This document shows, piece after piece, positions 7,197 to 10,073 of a stretch of 10,073 bases of DNA. The position numbers were made by a program, and so were the translations under genes. The stretch lies in the NCBI GenBank assembly GCA_030044325.1, contig JASHWA010000151.1:1-10073 (forward strand). Reading direction: 5' to 3'. The notes beneath the pieces were generated by a model that worked only from the letters and a program-made list of their open reading frames with translations, was not told the origin of the DNA and did no database searches. Source of the stretch: Bryobacteraceae bacterium (GTDB lineage Bacteria > Acidobacteriota > Terriglobia > Bryobacterales > Bryobacteraceae). Position 1 is the first letter of the stretch. Each line of letters opens with the position of its first letter.

Positions 7197-7912
7197 AATG
7201 GGACGCGCAGCAGTATCAGAAGCACTCGTTTGTGTGGCAGCTCGGCGAAGGGGTGGTCGAGATGCTCGCGCCGCAAGCGGGCGAGCTGATTGTCGATCTG
7301 GGCTGCGGATCGGGGCAATTGACGGCGCGCATCGCGGAATCCGGGGCGCGCGTGATCGGAATCGATCGTTCGACGGAGATGATCGCGCAGGCGCGCGCGA
7401 ATTTTCCGGCGATCGATTTTCGCGTGGCGGACGCGACCGATTTTCGCGTCGATGAGCCGGCGGACGCGGTGTTTTCAAATGCGGTTCTGCACTGGGTTCG
7501 CGATGCCGGCGCCGCGATTTCGTGCGTGGCGAGCGCGCTCAAGCCGGGCGGGCGATTCGCGCTCGAAATGGGCGGACGCGGGAACACGCGCACGCTGCTC
7601 GAAGGCGTTCGCGAAGTGCTGGGCCGGGTTCCGGAGGTGTGGTTTTATCCCTCGATCGCCGAATACTCGGCGCTGCTCGAACAGGGAGGATTGGAAGTCC
7701 GCTTCGCGACGTTATTCGACCGGCCGACCGTGATCGAAGGCGAAAACGGAATGGACGACTGGCTCAAAATGTTCGGCGGCGCGCTCGGCTTGAGCGATCG
7801 CGAGCGCGGCGAGATCGTGCGCAGGCTGCGGGGGCGGATGTTTCGCGATGGAAATTGGGTGATCGATTACCGCAGGCTGCGGGTGGTCGCGGTTCGGCGC
7901 GCCGATGGTTAA
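7193..7912 (+). CDS. Class I SAM-dependent methyltransferase, trans-aconitate methyltransferase-like
   Basis: The 239-residue protein has a Rossmann methyltransferase core. Motif I is VDLGCGSGQ (residues 34-42), acidic Asp58 in IGIDRS binds the SAM ribose, and motif II region is VADATDF (Asp80). After these come FSNAVLHWVRD (about 94-104) and post-II LKPGGRFALEMGG. The start (WDAQQYQKHSFVW) and the NAVLHWV signature are those of the Tam/type-11 group, which methylates small carboxylic acids such as trans-aconitate. The actual substrate cannot be told from sequence. GAGGG (7183-7187) with a 5-nt spacer supports ATG 7193 over the longer frame from 7124. The gene overlaps the DUF5946-like gene by four bases. 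Its TAA shares the TTAA at 7909-7912 with the stop of the convergent gene. Confidence 0.88.
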   Translation: MKWDAQQYQKHSFVWQLGEGVVEMLAPQAGELIVDLGCGSGQLTARIAESGARVIGIDRSTEMIAQARANFPAIDFRVADATDFRVDEPADAVFSNAVLHWVRDAGAAISCVASALKPGGRFALEMGGRGNTRTLLEGVREVLGRVPEVWFYPSIAEYSALLEQGGLEVRFATLFDRPTVIEGENGMDDWLKMFGGALGLSDRERGEIVRRLRGRMFRDGNWVIDYRRLRVVAVRRADG

Positions 7913-8139
7913 TGACGGCCGCGGGCGGGCCGGCGCTGTGCGAGCAGCTCCCTCCCCGCGGCGGTGATGCGGACCGTCACGCGATCGGTTTCGATGAGGC
8001 CGCGGTCGTTTGCGTCTTCCCACACCGGCAGCCGCGGACACGAGGTGCGCCAGGCGGCGATCACTTCGTCATAGCTGCGTTCGCGTGTGACGAACTCGAG
8101 GAGATCGAGGATGAGATTTTCGACGGCTGCTTCAGCCAT
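7909..8139 (-). CDS. Small conserved winged-helix-like protein, function unknown
   Basis: The 76-residue protein holds LILDLLEFVTRERSYDEVI, then AWRTSCPRLPVWEDANDRGL, then VTVRITAAGRELLAQRR. This helix-helix-helix-beta-hairpin layout, ending 'V.IT.AGRELL', resembles winged-helix domains. I recognise the SYxEVxxAWRTSCPRLxVWEDA pattern from small hypothetical proteins in several phyla, but not a named function. ATG 8139 is the best start; the longer frame (to 8322) adds only Arg-rich shadow of the gene upstream. An extended -10 box lies exactly where transcription would begin at this ATG. The gene converges on the methyltransferase, sharing a TTAA as both stop codons. Confidence 0.75.
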   Translation of the reverse strand: MAEAAVENLILDLLEFVTRERSYDEVIAAWRTSCPRLPVWEDANDRGLIETDRVTVRITAAGRELLAQRRPARGRH

Positions 8140-9827
8140 ACGTTGGTTATAACAGCTTGCGCGGGCGAATAACGCTCGCACGAGGAGGGGTTGAGATTCG
8201 GATCGGCCATCCAGGTGTCGCGGTCCGAAAAGTACGCGGCGAGTTTGGCGTTGCGCTCCGCGCCGAGATCGCGCGCCCACACGATGGGCGATGCGTCGAT
8301 GTCGGCGGCGTTGTAAATCCACTGGAAAAGGTTGGCCGGATCGGTTTTCGCTTTGACAAAAACCAGGTGCTTGCCCGGAATTTTCGCGAGTTCCCCCGCG
8401 ATGCGCGATTTATTCAGATTGCCTTCCACGCGGCAGCACCAGGATTGAAAATTGAGCTCCTGCGTGTAGGGAAGTCCCGCGGCTTGCGCGCCGATCCGCA
8501 GCATCAGCACCAGCGCCATCGCCGCCGGGAGCCAGGCGATATCGAGCGTGCGCGACGCTTTGAGATGCCGCGTGCATTCCACCAGGATGGCGATGATCGC
8601 CGCGGTCGCAGGCGCCAGGTAATGCGGCGAAGCCGCGCCTTCGGCGAGGATCGCCAGCAATGCGCCGGACATCGCGAGAAACAGCATGGGGCGCCGGCGC
8701 CACACGAGCGGAACAAACAGGAGCGGGATGCTGAGCACGGGGCCGATAAAAAATCGCCAGTACTCCTGCACGCGAAACGTCAGATATTCGAGGAAATCGA
8801 TGGGACCGTCCACTTTCTGGTGTTCGCTGATTTCGTACTCGTAATAGCGCTCGATTTCGACATGGCGAAGCTGCACGCGCGGCGGAGGGGTCCAGGGAAG
8901 TCCCATCGGCCAGCCGTAGGTTTTCTGGCTGATTTGATACGCCGTGACCAAGGGGCTTCCGGTGACGCGCTCGAAATACATTCCGAGCAGGACCAGCGCG
9001 GCGGCGGAAACCAGCGCGGCCGGCGCGAAGGTTCTTAGAAGCGCCGGGAAGCGCGCGCGGTATTGCCAGGCGAGCGCGGCGACGATCGGAACGGCGAACA
9101 ATCCGCCTTCAAACGGGCGCGTGGCCGCGAGAATCGCGAGCCCCAGGCCCAAAACAAACGACTGAAGAAATGTCGTGCGCCGGCGCAGGCGCGCGAAGGC
9201 TCCCAACACCAGCGCTCCGCCCAGCGCGGGCAGGAATCCGCCGTGATAGGCGTTGATCCAGTAACTGGCGATGGCGAAGCGCAGCGCGGCAACGAGAACT
9301 CCGAACATCGCCCAGCGCGCGGGCATCCATCCCGCAAGCGCCCAGTACAGCGCCAGCAGAAAGGCGAGCGATTCCGCGAGAATTCCGGCCCACGGATTTC
9401 CGAAAGCCAGCCGCGCGGCGGCCAGCACGGCCGCGTGACCGGGGAAATAGTTCGAAACGTAGTGCGGCTGTTGGAGGATGTGCAGGCTTTCGAAATGCTC
9501 CCAGAAGGGATGCGTCGGATTGGCGGCGCGCCCCTCGAGCAGCGTGTCGGCGAGCAGCAGATGGCTGAATTCGTCGCTGACGATGGGTATCGGAACGCGC
9601 AGCACGGGGATCAGCGCCAGGCGCAGCGCGATCGCCCCGCACGCAATCAGAATTGCCGCGAGCCAGGGTCTCGGCGGCCGCGGGATTTTCGGAAAGCGCG
9701 GCAGCCGGCCGCGCTTCCACAACCATACGCCGGCCGCGATCAGGGCGATCTCGAAAAGATTGAAGTCCTGCCGCACGCCCTGCCAGGCGCCGCCGAGAGT
9801 CATCAATAGGACTTCGAGCAGGCGCAT
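8061..9827 (-). CDS. GT-C fold membrane glycosyltransferase (GT39/ArnT-like), C-terminal end uncertain
   Basis: A polytopic inner-membrane protein of up to 588 residues with about 11-12 predicted spans. The first large outside loop carries the acidic pair SDEFSH (Asp85-Glu86), then NPTHPFWEHFESLHILQQPHY and NYFPGH. This matches the GT-C (PMT/ArnT-like) layout in which Asp/Glu in loop 1 is catalytic; such enzymes use lipid-linked sugars in the periplasm. A soluble C-terminal part (about residues 465-555) follows, with KHLVFVKAK and IVWARDLGAERNAKL. The last ~30 residues turn Ser-rich (SKISSSISSSSSHANAAMTK) and lie within the next gene in another frame. The natural stop was therefore probably near 8147, and it may have been lost by an indel or a point change. 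ATG 9827 is used, but ATG 9803 is possible; neither has a good ribosome site. It starts 20 nt after the small cysteine peptide gene, on the same strand. Confidence 0.82.
   Translation of the reverse strand: MRLLEVLLMTLGGAWQGVRQDFNLFEIALIAAGVWLWKRGRLPRFPKIPRPPRPWLAAILIACGAIALRLALIPVLRVPIPIVSDEFSHLLLADTLLEGRAANPTHPFWEHFESLHILQQPHYVSNYFPGHAAVLAAARLAFGNPWAGILAESLAFLLALYWALAGWMPARWAMFGVLVAALRFAIASYWINAYHGGFLPALGGALVLGAFARLRRRTTFLQSFVLGLGLAILAATRPFEGGLFAVPIVAALAWQYRARFPALLRTFAPAALVSAAALVLLGMYFERVTGSPLVTAYQISQKTYGWPMGLPWTPPPRVQLRHVEIERYYEYEISEHQKVDGPIDFLEYLTFRVQEYWRFFIGPVLSIPLLFVPLVWRRRPMLFLAMSGALLAILAEGAASPHYLAPATAAIIAILVECTRHLKASRTLDIAWLPAAMALVLMLRIGAQAAGLPYTQELNFQSWCCRVEGNLNKSRIAGELAKIPGKHLVFVKAKTDPANLFQWIYNAADIDASPIVWARDLGAERNAKLAAYFSDRDTWMADPNLNPSSCERYSPAQAVITNVWLKQPSKISSSISSSSSHANAAMTK
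8146..8154 (-). promoter_or_regulatory. Extended -10 promoter (TG-T-TATAAC) for a leaderless transcript
   Basis: On the minus strand TGTTATAAC is followed by six bases (CAACGT) and then the ATG at 8139. If the hexamer occupies -12 to -7, transcription starts at the A of ATG. No Shine-Dalgarno is present and no convincing -35 is seen, as allowed for extended -10 promoters. Confidence 0.45.
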
Positions 9828-9847
9828 CTCTGGGCGCTTCTCGGGCG

Positions 9848-10033
9848 CTACTTACACGACCCCTTGCAGGTCTTGCGGTCGGCTTTGCATGCCCTCTTGG
9901 CCGCCTTGCTGACCGCGCGGCTCATACAAAACTGGTAGTTCGAATCGCAGTGGCTCTTGCATGTGGCGGTGTTCTTGCCCGCCCATGCCGGCGAGGCCAC
10001 AGCGAGAATCAGGGTCGCGACGATCAGGCGCAT
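9848..10033 (-). CDS. Exported cationic six-cysteine mini-protein, putative helical hairpin
   Basis: The 61-residue product has a textbook signal peptide (MRLIVATLILAVASPAWA, cut before GKN). The mature part is about 43 residues with six cysteines spaced CX3C-X6-C-X12-C-X6-CX3C. It is strongly basic, by eye about +9 (8 Lys and 3 Arg against 2 Asp). The mirror-image spacing and lack of beta-type or Pro residues suggest two antiparallel helices stapled by disulphides, as in twin-CX3C or alpha-hairpinin proteins; that fold is inference. AAGGAG (10039-10044) with a 5-nt spacer firmly supports ATG 10033. The stop is TAG 9848-9850. The glycosyltransferase ATG follows after 20 nt, so co-transcription is likely. 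Function is unknown; an antimicrobial, metal-binding or envelope role are all open. Confidence 0.75.
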   Translation of the reverse strand: MRLIVATLILAVASPAWAGKNTATCKSHCDSNYQFCMSRAVSKAAKRACKADRKTCKGSCK

Positions 10034-10038
10034 GAAAG

Positions 10039-10044
10039 CTCCTT
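10039..10044 (-). promoter_or_regulatory. Shine-Dalgarno AAGGAG for the six-cysteine peptide
   Basis: On the minus strand AAGGAG is followed by CTTTC and ATG (10033), giving ideal 5-nt spacing. It argues that this very short ORF is translated. Confidence 0.65.
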
Positions 10045-10073
10045 CGAATCCTACATTATTGCATCGTCGGAAA

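Noticed and set aside
8157..9038. 293-residue plus-strand ORF (and the 248-residue one at 9063-9809)
   Set aside because: Both are antisense to the glycosyltransferase, Arg/Gln-rich and without domains. The membrane protein on the minus strand is clearly the real gene.

Overview
The window looks like ordinary high-GC chromosome from an Acidobacteriota bacterium, probably of the Solibacter/Bryobacter type. The main reason is the large exported protein at 3036-5396. Its C-terminal ~240 residues read like the TIGR03437 domain that is abundant in Candidatus Solibacter. Supporting signs are a beta-propeller-like C-terminus at the left edge, a small exported protein with the KAGDYKV / ETSDHKF pattern, and a membrane-anchored Ser/Thr kinase. 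These are family resemblances recognised by eye; no search was run. I see no IS element, integrase, tRNA, rRNA or CRISPR array, and no gene-free stretch longer than about 190 bases.

Left part (1-2872). The + strand carries the 3' end of a propeller-type protein, then an exported alpha/beta hydrolase broken by an apparent one-base deletion near 945-958. It converges on a minus-strand DUF423 membrane protein (1316-1675), and their 3' ends overlap by 50 nt. Next on the minus strand come a small exported protein (1744-2085), a probable unlisted 43-residue membrane protein (2224-2355), and a conserved exported beta-barrel-like protein (2357-2872). The last two sit one base apart, so they look translationally coupled.

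Middle (2873-6611). A 163-nt intergenic stretch with nested inverted repeats is followed by the large exported protein (minus). It is divergent from a PknB-type kinase (plus, 5586-6611) that has one C-terminal membrane anchor and no outside sensor domain. The 189-nt divergent region (5397-5585) should hold both promoters. I found only a strong Shine-Dalgarno for the large protein there.

Right part (6612-10073). A DUF5946-like gene and a Tam-like SAM methyltransferase overlap by four bases (ATGA) and look like one operon. The methyltransferase converges on a small winged-helix-like gene (7909-8139), and the two stop codons share a TTAA. That small gene has an extended -10 box placed for a leaderless mRNA. 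Upstream of it on the minus strand are a GT-C-type membrane glycosyltransferase, whose C-terminal reading frame runs suspiciously into the small gene, and a tiny exported six-cysteine peptide with mirror-symmetric cysteine spacing.

No defence or mobile system is visible. The points most worth a second look are the six-cysteine peptide, the hidden 43-residue membrane ORF, and the two places where reading frames look disrupted.
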